Of a stretch of DNA of 64,000 nt, positions 45,567 to 54,230 are shown one piece after another. The position numbers were made by a program, and so were the translations under genes. Source of the stretch: an uncultured Halomonas sp. (GTDB taxonomy: Bacteria > Pseudomonadota > Gammaproteobacteria > Pseudomonadales > Halomonadaceae); assembly GCF_947500835.1 (NCBI RefSeq), contig NZ_CANMTQ010000004.1, positions 248,001 through 312,000 on the forward strand, read 5' to 3'. The notes beneath the pieces were generated by a model. The model saw only the letters and a program-made list of their open reading frames with translations. It was not told the DNA's origin and did not search any database. Position 1 is the stretch's first letter. Each line of letters opens with the position of its first letter.

Positions 45567-46100
45567 TCAGTCTTGATTTCTCGTGTTTCCAGAGGTTTCT
45601 GAATCATCGAAGTGTTCAACCGTGACCTCTTCGGCGCGCAAAACGACATGCTGCGGCTCACAGTGCACTTCGCGGCGTACACGTGTGACATGAAGCTCTT
45701 CCTTGAGCATCGTTCGCTTTTGCATGATCAAAACCTCTTCCAGTACCGGAATGATCATCGTCTCGCCTTCATAGCGCGGCGTGGGCAGCTCGGCTGTTTC
45801 TTCGATCAGAGCCTCTATTGGAATCCTTTCCACTGACACTTCTTCGGTGAAAAGCGGCTCGTCTATGACCTCTTCATGTTCACGTACAGTCTTGCGGATG
45901 CGCACACCCTTTCCGGTTTCGACAATGCGCTTTTGCACACTGAGATTCTCGCGCAAGACTGGGATAACCGTTTCTTCGTCGCTTGAATGGTCGGATGATC
46001 TGACATCTGCACGCGAAGAACTGCCGTCTTCGGTAGGGATAGGCGTATTTCTTTTTCTGGCTTCAGGACCGGCATCATCGCCGTCAGAGCTATTACACAT
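45567..46100 (-). CDS. Second DUF2382-domain protein
   Basis: The protein consists of a short polar N-terminus and two DUF2382-like repeats (TVIPVLRENLSVQKRIVETGKGVRIRKT and MIIPVLEEVLIMQKRTMLKEELHVTR). The start is unsure: ATG at 46100 has no good ribosome binding site, while TTG at 46145 also lies in frame. It lies 46 bases upstream of the other DUF2382 gene on the same strand, so the two may be one unit. Confidence 0.78.
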   Translation of the reverse strand: MCNSSDGDDAGPEARKRNTPIPTEDGSSSRADVRSSDHSSDEETVIPVLRENLSVQKRIVETGKGVRIRKTVREHEEVIDEPLFTEEVSVERIPIEALIEETAELPTPRYEGETMIIPVLEEVLIMQKRTMLKEELHVTRVRREVHCEPQHVVLRAEEVTVEHFDDSETSGNTRNQD

Positions 46101-46291
46101 AGATAAGCCGCGTAAAGTTGGTTTTGACTCCTTACATCCAGCCAATCAGCGATGCCGATTGATAGATTTAAATCAAAGGATAATCGGTTGCGTTCTAGCC
46201 ATCTGTGCGGCGGCACACGTTGCACCGATTATGGTGAGCAGCCATCGCGACTTGCCAATAACGGCTCCCAGGCAGGAGTTGCGATATACGC

Positions 46292-46413
46292 TATGTGCCC
46301 TTGCGTACAGACTGGGGGTAAGGCGGCCCCTATGTTGACAGTACGGGTAAATTAAAGGGCGTGCCCCCTAATCAGCAAACAAGGCCAACCAATTTGTTTG
46401 TGGAGAAGCGATA
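46292..46413 (+). promoter_or_regulatory. Upstream control region of the first PRC-barrel gene, conserved in its duplicate
   Basis: TATGTGCCCTTGCGTACAG and the following GACTGG recur at 47003-47026 with only three changes, and a downstream CTATGTT also recurs. No clean sigma-70 hexamers are present, so the promoter type is unclear. The rest of the 46101-46291 gap, between the divergent DUF2382 and PRC-barrel genes, holds nothing I can name. Confidence 0.6.
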
Positions 46414-46854
46414 ATGAACTGCAAGGATGTGATATCTCCTGATACTTGGAAAAATCAAGAGCCTGGTTCTGAACTAATCGGGGTCAGTGACCTAATTGGA
46501 GACGATGTCTTCAATCACCAGAATGAAAAACTTGGGTATATAAAAGAACTCATCGCGGATATCAGCACCGGCGAGGTGGAATATGCGGTGCTGTCCTTTG
46601 GCATCCTTCTTGGCATGCCTGAAAAAATATTTACCGTACCCTGGAAGGCTTTGAAACTCGATGCGGAATATGAACACTTCTTAATTGATGCAACGTTCAT
46701 GCTTAACGCCAAGAAGGAAGATTTAAAGAATCCGCCTGGCTTCGATAAAGACAGCTGGCCCTACATGGCCGATAAGGACTGGGACGAAGTCGATTCCTTC
46801 TTTAAAACCGACAAAACCGATGCATTTAAGTATGATTATCGTTCCGGAGGTTAG
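46414..46854 (+). CDS. PRC-barrel domain protein, copy 1
   Basis: The 146-residue protein holds one PRC-barrel domain (LIGDDVFNHQNEKLGYIKELIADISTGEVEYAVLSFGILLGM, then TVPWKALKLD). PRC barrels occur in photosynthetic reaction centres and RimM, and as small soluble proteins linked to general stress in many bacteria. A tail of about 45 residues (WPYMADKDWDEVDSFFK) follows. GGAGAAG precedes the start. It is paralogous to the gene at 47125. Confidence 0.85.
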   Translation: MNCKDVISPDTWKNQEPGSELIGVSDLIGDDVFNHQNEKLGYIKELIADISTGEVEYAVLSFGILLGMPEKIFTVPWKALKLDAEYEHFLIDATFMLNAKKEDLKNPPGFDKDSWPYMADKDWDEVDSFFKTDKTDAFKYDYRSGG

Positions 46855-46888
46855 AGACGCTACTTTGGCAATAGTTCTAACTTCATTC

Positions 46889-46915
46889 AGCTCTCAAGAT
46901 TCCGAGGGCTTTTTT
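46889..46915 (+). terminator. Terminator of PRC-barrel copy 1
   Basis: AGCTCTC, loop of eight, GAGGGCT, then six T. One G-T pair in a seven-base stem. The preceding TCTAACTTCATT is shared with the terminator of copy 2. Confidence 0.88.
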
Positions 46916-47124
46916 ATTGCGCTTGATAAAGCTGGCTATTGGGACTCGGGTGTCTGATTACGCGTTTCCGGAATAACGCGGGGCGCTCTCGCTCCCATGC
47001 CTTATGCGCCCTTGCGCACAGACCGGAAAGTGCGCGGCGGCTATGTTACTGACATGGGTTGAATGAAAGGCGGATTCTTGATGAACGAACACGGCCAGTC
47101 GACCTGTTTGTGAAGGAGAAGACA

Positions 47125-47514
47125 ATGATTAACAAGGATGAAACGGCTCGTGAGGCCCAGCAAGGTCGCGGGGCTAACGATAAGACCAATCCAGACCAAA
47201 GGTCTGGTGCCAAGCTAATGGGAGCCAACGACCTGGTTGGAAGTAATGTCTACAATCATCAGTATGAAAAAATCGGCGATATCAAAGAGCTCATGATAGA
47301 TACCAGCAATGGCAGAGTGGAATATGCAGTGCTGTCCTTTGGCGGTTTCCTTGGCCTGGGTAAAAAACTGTTTGCCGTTCCTTGGAAGGCATTGCAACTT
47401 GATGCAGAAAACAAGCGCTTCATGCTTGACGCCGAGAAAAGAGATTTAAAGGATGCGCCTGGCTTCGAGAAGGATGATTGGCCCAACATGGCCGGCCAGA
47501 AATGGTCCAGCTAG
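47125..47514 (+). CDS. PRC-barrel domain protein, copy 2
   Basis: The 129-residue protein has a polar N-terminus (DETAREAQQGRGANDKTNPDQ) and a PRC-barrel domain close to copy 1: LVGSNVYNHQYEKIGDIKELMIDTSNGRVEYAVLSFGG, FAVPWKALQLD, KDAPGFEKDDWPNMAG. It lacks the acidic C-terminal extension of copy 1. The ATG at 47125 follows GAAGGAGAAGAC. Promoter, gene and terminator are all duplicated, so this arose as a block. Confidence 0.87.
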   Translation: MINKDETAREAQQGRGANDKTNPDQRSGAKLMGANDLVGSNVYNHQYEKIGDIKELMIDTSNGRVEYAVLSFGGFLGLGKKLFAVPWKALQLDAENKRFMLDAEKRDLKDAPGFEKDDWPNMAGQKWSS

Positions 47515-47614
47515 GTTAATCACTATTATAAAACCGGCCAGACAAGCGCATCTTCCGCCGAGCATCACCGTTTAAATTGGCAATGCCAATCTCGCAAAAT
47601 GTCTAACTTCATTT

Positions 47615-47642
47615 AGCCCTCATCATCGCGAGGGCTTTTTTT
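47615..47642 (+). terminator. Terminator of PRC-barrel copy 2
   Basis: AGCCCTC, loop ATCATCGC, GAGGGCT, then seven T. A perfect seven-base stem. Confidence 0.92.
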
Positions 47643-47732
47643 AACTCTTGTCGCGATCCTGGGCAATCGGCGTTAAGCTGCGGATTTTTGCAATGCACAA
47701 TGATCGGGCGAGACAACGCCCACGGGAGAACG

Positions 47733-48749
47733 ATGAGTCAGGCCAAGGCGATCAATCTGGCCCTGCAGGGCGGCGGTGCTCACGGCGCCTTTACCTGGGG
47801 CGTGCTGGATTACCTATTGGAAAGCCCTCGGGTACGGATCGAAGGCATCAGCGGCACCAGTGCCGGCGCCATGAACGCTGTCATTACTGCCGACGGTCTG
47901 CTGGAAGGCGATGAAGACCATGCGCGCCAAGAGCTTGAAAACTTCTGGTTCGCAGTAAGCAAGGCCGCGGTACTCAGCCCCATTCGACGCACGCCGCTGG
48001 ATATGTGGATGGGCAACTGGAGCCTGGACACCTCTCCGGGCTATCTTGCCTTCGATCTTTTCAGCCGTGTGATTTCGCCCTACCAGTTCAATCCGCTGGG
48101 TCTCAACCCTCTGCGAGACATCATTGCCGAGCGGGTGGATTTCGAGCGGGTAAGGGCGTGTCAGTATCTCAAGCTGTTCGTCTGTGCCACCAACGTGCGC
48201 TCGGGTCAACAGCAGGTCTTTCGCCGGGAAGAAATGACGCCGGACATGGTGATGGCCTCCGCCTGCCTGCCCTTCCTGTACAAGGCGGTGGAAATTGACG
48301 GCGAAGCCTATTGGGACGGGGGCTACATGGGTAACCCGGCCTTGTTCCCGCTGATGGAAGAGTGCGATTCGAGGGATATCGCCATCGTGCAGATCAACCC
48401 GATCTATCGTGACAAGGTACCGCGCAGCGCCGCGGCAATTCTCAATCGCATGAACGAGATCACCTTCAATGCCTCGTTGATCAAGGAAGTACGTGCCATT
48501 GCCATGCTCAAACGGCAGATCGAGATCAGCGGCGCCGACATGACCTGCTATCGGGACACGTATTTTCATCGCATCGATGCGGACGATTCCCTGCAACGGC
48601 TGTCCGTCTCGAGCAAGCTAAATGCGGAGTGGGCGTTTCTGACGCATCTGCGTAATCAGGGCCGTCGCACCGCTGCCCGTTGGCTCGAAGAAAATTTTTC
48701 AGCCCTTGGCGAGCGCTCGACGCTGGATACCGATTCGGTATATATGTAA
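47733..48749 (+). CDS. Patatin-like phospholipase
   Basis: The 338-residue protein has the patatin oxyanion loop LALQGGGAHGAFTWGVLD, nucleophile GISGTSAGAMNA (Ser in GxSxG) and catalytic Asp in YWDGGYMGNP. It should hydrolyse acyl esters of lipids or, in halophilic PHA producers, possibly act at storage granules. ATG at 47733 follows GGGAG. It is paralogous to the gene at 50406-51458; both share SPYQFNPL and NPLRDI segments. Confidence 0.92.
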   Translation: MSQAKAINLALQGGGAHGAFTWGVLDYLLESPRVRIEGISGTSAGAMNAVITADGLLEGDEDHARQELENFWFAVSKAAVLSPIRRTPLDMWMGNWSLDTSPGYLAFDLFSRVISPYQFNPLGLNPLRDIIAERVDFERVRACQYLKLFVCATNVRSGQQQVFRREEMTPDMVMASACLPFLYKAVEIDGEAYWDGGYMGNPALFPLMEECDSRDIAIVQINPIYRDKVPRSAAAILNRMNEITFNASLIKEVRAIAMLKRQIEISGADMTCYRDTYFHRIDADDSLQRLSVSSKLNAEWAFLTHLRNQGRRTAARWLEENFSALGERSTLDTDSVYM

Positions 48750-48939
48750 ACGTGGAATGACACTATTGGCATTCCCGCTGTCGAACGTCCATGTTGAAAC
48801 TTATGTGAAAAGCCACTCATGAAAAGGAGCCCATCGATCTTGTAGTCAGGAAGACGACGCCTGAAACCAGTGACATCAACGTGGTATTCATTGCGATTGG
48901 CGTCGTTCATTGCCGCTTCTTCCGGGAGTACCTACACCG

Positions 48940-50352
48940 ATGGTTCGAATCGACAAGAAAGTCACCCGCCTTTACGTACTCGACACCAACGTTCTGATCC
49001 ACGATCCTGCCGCGCTTTATCATTTCGAAGAGCACGATGTGGTCATTCCCATGACCGTGCTGGAGGAACTCGACAAACTCAAGAACGGCGTGCGCGATAT
49101 CGCACGTACCGCCCGCCAGGTCAGCCGCACCCTGTCGGAACTCACCAATGCCGTCTGCTTCGATGAAATTCAGCAAGGCATTCCTCTGGTCAATGCCGTT
49201 AACCAAGGGGGACGCCTGCGCTTTTTATGCTACAGCGATCTGCAACCTCTCGATCATCTGGAAGACAACCCCGACAACCGTATCCTGGCGGAGACCTGTC
49301 GTCTGCGAGATGAACGTCCGGACGCCTCGGTCATTCTGATCACCAAGGATATCAATCTACGGGTCAAGGCAGCGGCCTTGAACGTGCCGGTGGAGGATTA
49401 TCGTAACGATCGGGTATTCAGCGACAGCGATGTGATGATCGAGGGGATCAAGGTCTATACCGTGGCCGGCAAGGACGGCGTGAGCCTGTGGGAATCGCTC
49501 AATGTCGAGGTCAAGGTCGAGCGCGTCGATCATCATACGTTTTACCAGCTCAGCGGCGAAATGCCTGCTCAGTGGCATGTCGGCATGCTGGTTTCGGATA
49601 GCGACAACGGTGCGGATTTCGAAGCCATCGTGCGGGAATTCACACCGACGAGCGCCAGGCTGCAACTGTTGACCAATTACCGTCATCACGGGGGTGTCTG
49701 GGGGGTACATGCTCACGACAGTCGCCAGAACTTCACCCTCAACCTGCTAATGGACCCGGAGATCGATCTGGTCACCATCGCTGGCAGCGCCGGCACCGGC
49801 AAGACCTTCATGACCCTGGCCGCCGCTTTCCAGCAAACCCTGGATACCAAGTTGTTCGAACGTATCGTGTTCACCCGTGCGCCGATCCCCATGGGGGAAG
49901 ACATCGGCTTCCTGCCGGGCACCGAAGAGGAGAAGATGTCGCCCTGGATGGGGGCGTTCCACGACAACATGGACAATCTGCTACGGGACGAGAAAGACGG
50001 CACCTCCAGTTGGAGCGAAGGCGCCACTCGTCAATTGATTGGCGCTCGAGTACAGATCCGCTCCCCCACCTTCATGCGGGGGCGCACCCTCAACGATACT
50101 TTTTTGATCATCGACGAGGCGCAGAACTTTACTCCGAAACAGTTGAAGTCCTTGATCACCCGGGCCGGACGCAATACCAAGATCGTATGCCTGGGCAATG
50201 TCGGTCAGATCGATACGCCCTATCTCACCACCAATACCTGTGGCATGGCGGCGGTCGTCGAACGTTTTCGCGACTGGCCCAATGCCGGCCATGTCACCTT
50301 GAAGAGCGTGGAGCGCTCCCGCCTGGCGCTGGCGGCGGAAGAACTGTTGTAA
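48940..50352 (+). CDS. PIN-PhoH ATPase (PhoH2 type)
   Basis: The 470-residue protein joins an N-terminal PIN ribonuclease domain (LYVLDTNVLIHDP with the metal Asp, VIPMTVLEELDKLK) to a C-terminal PhoH ATPase (GSAGTGKTFMTLAA Walker A, FLIIDEAQNFTPKQLK Walker B). PhoH2 proteins unwind and cut RNA. The ATG at 48940 is chosen over a TTG at 48910. It is convergent with the second patatin gene. Confidence 0.92.
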   Translation: MVRIDKKVTRLYVLDTNVLIHDPAALYHFEEHDVVIPMTVLEELDKLKNGVRDIARTARQVSRTLSELTNAVCFDEIQQGIPLVNAVNQGGRLRFLCYSDLQPLDHLEDNPDNRILAETCRLRDERPDASVILITKDINLRVKAAALNVPVEDYRNDRVFSDSDVMIEGIKVYTVAGKDGVSLWESLNVEVKVERVDHHTFYQLSGEMPAQWHVGMLVSDSDNGADFEAIVREFTPTSARLQLLTNYRHHGGVWGVHAHDSRQNFTLNLLMDPEIDLVTIAGSAGTGKTFMTLAAAFQQTLDTKLFERIVFTRAPIPMGEDIGFLPGTEEEKMSPWMGAFHDNMDNLLRDEKDGTSSWSEGATRQLIGARVQIRSPTFMRGRTLNDTFLIIDEAQNFTPKQLKSLITRAGRNTKIVCLGNVGQIDTPYLTTNTCGMAAVVERFRDWPNAGHVTLKSVERSRLALAAEELL

Positions 50353-50405
50353 CGGGAAGATAAAAACGCCAGGAGCGGCTCAGGTAAATCAACTCAAGGA
50401 GCAAT

Positions 50406-51458
50406 TCACGCAAAGAGCCGCTCTATTTGTACCGACGCTTTATGCCCCAGTGAACGCTGGTTGTCTGCCAGCCAGCGTTCGGCTCTATCCCGACCAAGCT
50501 CGCGCAAGCGATTGATAAAGTCAGAGGATGCATTGAGCTTGCTGATACCGTCCATATCCGCAAGATCGTCTGCTTCGACGAGATGAAATCGCAGCCGCCC
50601 CAGCAGGCGTTCCAGACGCCCTCGAGGCCAGGCACGGGATGACGAGGTAGCGATGTAGTTGCGCGCCTGACAAATGGCGCGCATCTCCCGTAGAAAACTG
50701 GAAGAAAACCCTAGATCCATACTGCGACTGGCGATTCCCTTGGCGCTGCGGGGAAGCTCCTCAGATTCAAGAGAGTCAAGCAGGATCAATAGGATATCCT
50801 GGGTTTTACACTCGTAAACCAGCGGATATATCGCAGGATTGGCGCTATATCCGCCGTCCCAATAGTACTCACCTTCGATCTCTACCGCCTGATGCACGCT
50901 TGGAAGGCAAGCGGAGGCCAGCAGTGCCTTCTCGCTGATTTCCTGGTTTTCGAACAGCTTCACTTTACCAGTGCCGACATGAGTGGCGGCGATGAAGAGC
51001 TTGAGCGGACAGTCTTGTTGCAGGCGCTCAAAATCGAACTGTTCCTGCAGAATATCCCGCAGAGGATTGATATCCAGCGGATTGAATTGATAGGGCGAGA
51101 GCATCTTGGTGAGTGCCTGCATCATATGCATCGAGGCAGGCATGGCCGCGTCGCCATTGGGATCGATTTGCTGTAGAAAATTCATGTGAAACGGGGCGCG
51201 ATTTGCAACCGCTTGCCAGAAGTCCGACAAGGATTGTCGGGCGCCTTCCGCACCACCGTCCATCCATCCTTGTGCCAGAGCGACCGCATTCATTGCCCCT
51301 GCGCTGGTACCACTGACGCCCTCGATGCGCCAACCTTCCTCGAGCAAACGGTCCAGCACTCCCCAGGTGTAGGCGCCATGGGCGCCGCCACCCTGCAAGG
51401 CAAGACTGACCTCCGGAACGGCCGTACCGCCCATCAAACCTGCAAGTTTCTGCCACAT
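50406..51458 (-). CDS. Patatin-like phospholipase, second paralogue
   Basis: The 350-residue protein has the loop LALQGGGAHGAYTWGVLD, nucleophile GVSGTSAGAMNA and YYWDGGYSANPA, all as in its paralogue at 47.7 kb; the C-terminal third differs, with an Arg-rich stretch (SSRAWPRGRLERLLGRLRF). The ATG at 51458 (MWQKLAGLMGG) is used. Both copies look active. The two genes flank the PhoH gene in opposite orientations. Confidence 0.91.
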   Translation of the reverse strand: MWQKLAGLMGGTAVPEVSLALQGGGAHGAYTWGVLDRLLEEGWRIEGVSGTSAGAMNAVALAQGWMDGGAEGARQSLSDFWQAVANRAPFHMNFLQQIDPNGDAAMPASMHMMQALTKMLSPYQFNPLDINPLRDILQEQFDFERLQQDCPLKLFIAATHVGTGKVKLFENQEISEKALLASACLPSVHQAVEIEGEYYWDGGYSANPAIYPLVYECKTQDILLILLDSLESEELPRSAKGIASRSMDLGFSSSFLREMRAICQARNYIATSSSRAWPRGRLERLLGRLRFHLVEADDLADMDGISKLNASSDFINRLRELGRDRAERWLADNQRSLGHKASVQIERLFA

Positions 51459-51678
51459 TGCGAGACTCCGCGTCGATTGCTGAGGTGACCGGAAAACGAC
51501 ACCGAACACTACGTATTGCATTGCACAATACAGGCATCAAGCGCCTACGACCAAAGTCGAATTATGAAAAGAAAGAGACAGCACGACGGAAGGGAAGCGA
51601 AAATTACTTCATGACACAACAAGTGCGCCACGACCGTGAGTAGAGGCCGTGGCGCAAAAGTGTTTTAACGGCGAAAGA

Positions 51679-51948
51679 TCAGTTTTCAGTGCCCTTGTTT
51701 AAATCCTCATCGAGCCCCTTATCGAAATCCTTGTTGGTTACCTGCTCGATCAGCTCTTCTTTTTTACTCTTGGAATCGTTTTCCAGACGCTCCTCGGCTT
51801 CTCGAAAAAGACACACATAGGTATTGCAGGAGGCGCAGAACACCTTGTCATCCGGGTTCTTCTCTTGGGAAACACGCATGAGATGGCTGTCGCAGCTAGG
51901 ACAGGGTTTGTCCATACGAAACTCTTCTGCGAAATCGGACACGGACAT
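51679..51948 (-). CDS. Small zinc-ribbon protein
   Basis: The 89-residue protein has two CxxC pairs, KPCPSCDS and FCASCNTYVC, likely binding one zinc, then a charged helical tail rich in Lys, Glu and Asp. I do not recognise a named family. The strong ribosome binding site AAGGAGG lies seven bases before the ATG at 51948. Its role is unknown. Confidence 0.7.
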   Translation of the reverse strand: MSVSDFAEEFRMDKPCPSCDSHLMRVSQEKNPDDKVFCASCNTYVCLFREAEERLENDSKSKKEELIEQVTNKDFDKGLDEDLNKGTEN

Positions 51949-52052
51949 ATATAGCCTCCTTTCTTGGCCGGTCAGAATAAATTGTCAGTCATAGTGTTTG
52001 GGGCGGCGCCGAATTAATCAAGCAAATACCGCTTATCCCCTTTCTTATAACA

Positions 52053-52664
52053 CTACTTTCGCAACACCAGACTGAGATTATTGGCGGGCATCTCGACGAT
52101 GCGTTCGATACCTAGACCATTCTCTTGAGCCAGCAGCTCCATGTCGTTCAGATCCCGAACACCCCAGCGCGGGTCGCGGCGGCGCAGATCCACATCGAAG
52201 GCCGCATTGCTCGCAGCGGTATGCTGCCCGTCCCGCTTGAACGGGCCGTATAGATACAATACGCCGCCCTCTTCAAGGTTTTTACCGGCCTCGGCGAACA
52301 ATGCCTGCGCCGCCTCCCAGGGGGCGATGTGAATCATGTTGATGCACACCAGGGCGTCAAAATCCTCAACTGGCCAGGGCCGAAGGGTAACGTCCAGCTG
52401 TACCGGCTCGAGCAGGTTGTCGAGAGATTCTGTCTTGCGCCAGGCGGCAATGGAAGCCAGCGCCTGGGGATTCGGATCGCTGGGCTGCCACGAAATAGCA
52501 GGCAAATGGCGGGCAAGGTACAGCGCATGTTCCCCGCTGCCGCTGGCGATCTCCAGCACCTTGCCCTGCTGTGGCAGCACGTCGCGCAGTACTGCCAGAA
52601 TTGCATCGCGATTGCGCACCACGGCGGGGCTGGAAAGACGTTGATCAAACAAATTTTGAGACAC
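52053..52664 (-). CDS. DUF938-family SAM-dependent methyltransferase
   Basis: The 203-residue protein has the SAM-binding motif VLEIASGSGEHALYLARHLP and the DUF938 phrases WQPSDPNPQALASI, INMIHIAPWEA and LYLYGPFKRDGQHTAASNAAFD. Substrate is unknown. It lies 28 bases downstream of eda, on the same strand, and may share its transcript. Confidence 0.9.
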   Translation of the reverse strand: MSQNLFDQRLSSPAVVRNRDAILAVLRDVLPQQGKVLEIASGSGEHALYLARHLPAISWQPSDPNPQALASIAAWRKTESLDNLLEPVQLDVTLRPWPVEDFDALVCINMIHIAPWEAAQALFAEAGKNLEEGGVLYLYGPFKRDGQHTAASNAAFDVDLRRRDPRWGVRDLNDMELLAQENGLGIERIVEMPANNLSLVLRK

Positions 52665-52691
52665 GAATACAGCACCCTCTACAATACGTTC

Positions 52692-53354
52692 TCAGTGGTG
52701 AAAACGATCTGCCGCTTCTCTTGCCAACTTCCGAATGCCGTCCCAGTCTTCTGCATCGATCAGTTTCTTGGGGGTGATCCAGGAGCCCCCCACACACATG
52801 ACGTTGGGCAACTCGAGATAGCTCTTGGCGTTCTCCAGGGTGATGCCGCCGGTAGGACAAAAAAGCGCGCCGGGAATCGGTGCGGCAAAGGATTTAAGCG
52901 CCGCCACTCCGCCGCTGGCCTCCGCTGGAAAGAACTTGAAGCGCCGATAGCCATATTGCCAGCCGGCCATCAGCTCGGAAACCGTGGCCACCCCGGGCAG
53001 CATCGGCACAGGGCTGCTCACGCCATAGCGATAGAGGGTATCCGTCGCCCCGGGAGTGACCACGAAATCCGCCCCGGCCTGTTCGGCCTGGCGATATTGC
53101 GCCGGGGTCAGTACGGTGCCGGCACCGACACTGGCCCGAGGCAATTCCTCGTTCATGCGCTTGAGAGCTTCCAGGGCACAGTCGGTGCGCAGGGTGATCT
53201 CGATTACCGGCAGCCCACCTTCCACCAGGGCACGCCCCAAGGGTACGGCATCTTCCAGTCGCTCGATCGTCAGTACCGGGATGACCTCGGCTCTTTGACA
53301 GATGCTATCGAGCTCCGTGGTACGGGTCGAAGGCAGTTGCTTTTCGATACTCAT
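52692..53354 (-). CDS. eda: KDPG/KHG aldolase
   Basis: The 220-residue aldolase cleaves 2-keto-3-deoxy-6-phosphogluconate to pyruvate and glyceraldehyde 3-phosphate in the Entner-Doudoroff pathway. Conserved parts: [30 protein letters not shown] with the catalytic Glu, [10 protein letters not shown], and [11 protein letters not shown] with the Schiff-base Lys. Start at 53354 follows GGAG. A dispersed repeat separates it from pgl, so co-transcription with zwf-pgl is uncertain. No edd is in the window. Confidence 0.94.
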   Translation of the reverse strand: MSIEKQLPSTRTTELDSICQRAEVIPVLTIERLEDAVPLGRALVEGGLPVIEITLRTDCALEALKRMNEELPRASVGAGTVLTPAQYRQAEQAGADFVVTPGATDTLYRYGVSSPVPMLPGVATVSELMAGWQYGYRRFKFFPAEASGGVAALKSFAAPIPGALFCPTGGITLENAKSYLELPNVMCVGGSWITPKKLIDAEDWDGIRKLAREAADRFHH

Positions 53355-53380
53355 GTTGTACTCCATCAAAATTTCAGCTC

Positions 53381-53541
53381 AGGGAATCACTGCCTAAATG
53401 CCTACACGAACGAATTACTACGTTGCGCGGTACTGGTGCGCCAGCCCGGTCGAAGATCGCCTAACCCCATGTTATGTCTCGTCTTCTGCGTTCCGTGCGC
53501 CTTGTACTTCATTTCGCTCGACAATTTATTCAGCAATTCCT
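53381..53541 (-). repeat. Dispersed MITE-like repeat, copy B
   Basis: Inverted relative to copy A at 29705-29852 and very similar in both outer thirds, with about 16 extra bases in the middle (TGGCGCACCAGT region). It begins at the pgl stop codon and ends 27 bases before the eda start, filling the gap between the two genes. The TGAGGAATTGCTGAATAAAT end abuts pgl directly. Confidence 0.85.
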
Positions 53542-54230
53542 CAAGGCGCCCAATAAATGGCAAGGGGACAGCTCAAGAACACACGAATGGGCAGTTCTCG
53601 TACGTCATCGCCTCCCATGGCCCGGGCCAATACCGCCCGCTTGTCGTCGCCGACGATGTGCAGCATATGGCGCCTTGCCTGGTGCAACCAGCCCGCGCTC
53701 AAGGTAATACGGGGCTGCGGCACACTGGGGGAGCGCACCGCCACCGTTGCGTCATCGGTACTCAACGCCAGGCCCAGTTCGCCGCTGTCGGGAAACAGTG
53801 AGGCCGTGTGGCCGTCCCCGCCCATGCCCAACACCACGGCACTCGCGGGCCAGGAAAGCCCGGCAAGACGCTCGGCAACCTCTATCGCGCCTTCCTCCGG
53901 GGTACCGTGGGCAGTGGTCAGCGGATGAAAATGTGCCTTGGCGGCAGGCCCTTGAAGCAAATGCTCCCGCACCAGCCGGGCATTGCTGTCCTGATGCGCG
54001 TCGTCTACCCAACGTTCATCGACCAGAGTCACGTCGACCCGCTCCCAGGGTAGATCCACCACTGCAAGTCGAGTGAAAAACGGCACCGGCGTCGAACCGC
54101 CGGATACCAGCAACAACACCCGCTCCTGATTGGTCAGATCGACCGCCAGAGCGCTGGCAACGGACTCCGCCAATTGCACCGCCAGGTGTTCACGGGACGG
54201 TGAGACTTTTTCAGACGCAGATGCACCCAT
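53541..54230 (-). CDS. pgl: 6-phosphogluconolactonase
   Basis: The 229-residue protein of the DevB/NagB fold hydrolyses 6-phosphogluconolactone. Motifs: LLVSGGSTPVPFFTRLA, VTLVDERWV and VLGMGGDGHTASLFP. Its start overlaps the zwf stop by one base (TGATG), so it is translated with zwf. The 3' end abuts a repeat element. Confidence 0.95.
   Translation of the reverse strand: MGASASEKVSPSREHLAVQLAESVASALAVDLTNQERVLLLVSGGSTPVPFFTRLAVVDLPWERVDVTLVDERWVDDAHQDSNARLVREHLLQGPAAKAHFHPLTTAHGTPEEGAIEVAERLAGLSWPASAVVLGMGGDGHTASLFPDSGELGLALSTDDATVAVRSPSVPQPRITLSAGWLHQARRHMLHIVGDDKRAVLARAMGGDDVRELPIRVFLSCPLAIYWAP

Noticed and set aside
50373-50424. GAGCGGCTC and GAGCCGCTC as a terminator between phoH2 and the second patatin gene
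   Set aside because: The 34-base loop is too long and one arm lies inside the patatin coding sequence.
52329-53801. 490-residue plus-strand open frame opposite the methyltransferase, eda and pgl genes
   Set aside because: It is antisense to three clear genes and runs through a repeat; the translation resembles nothing known.
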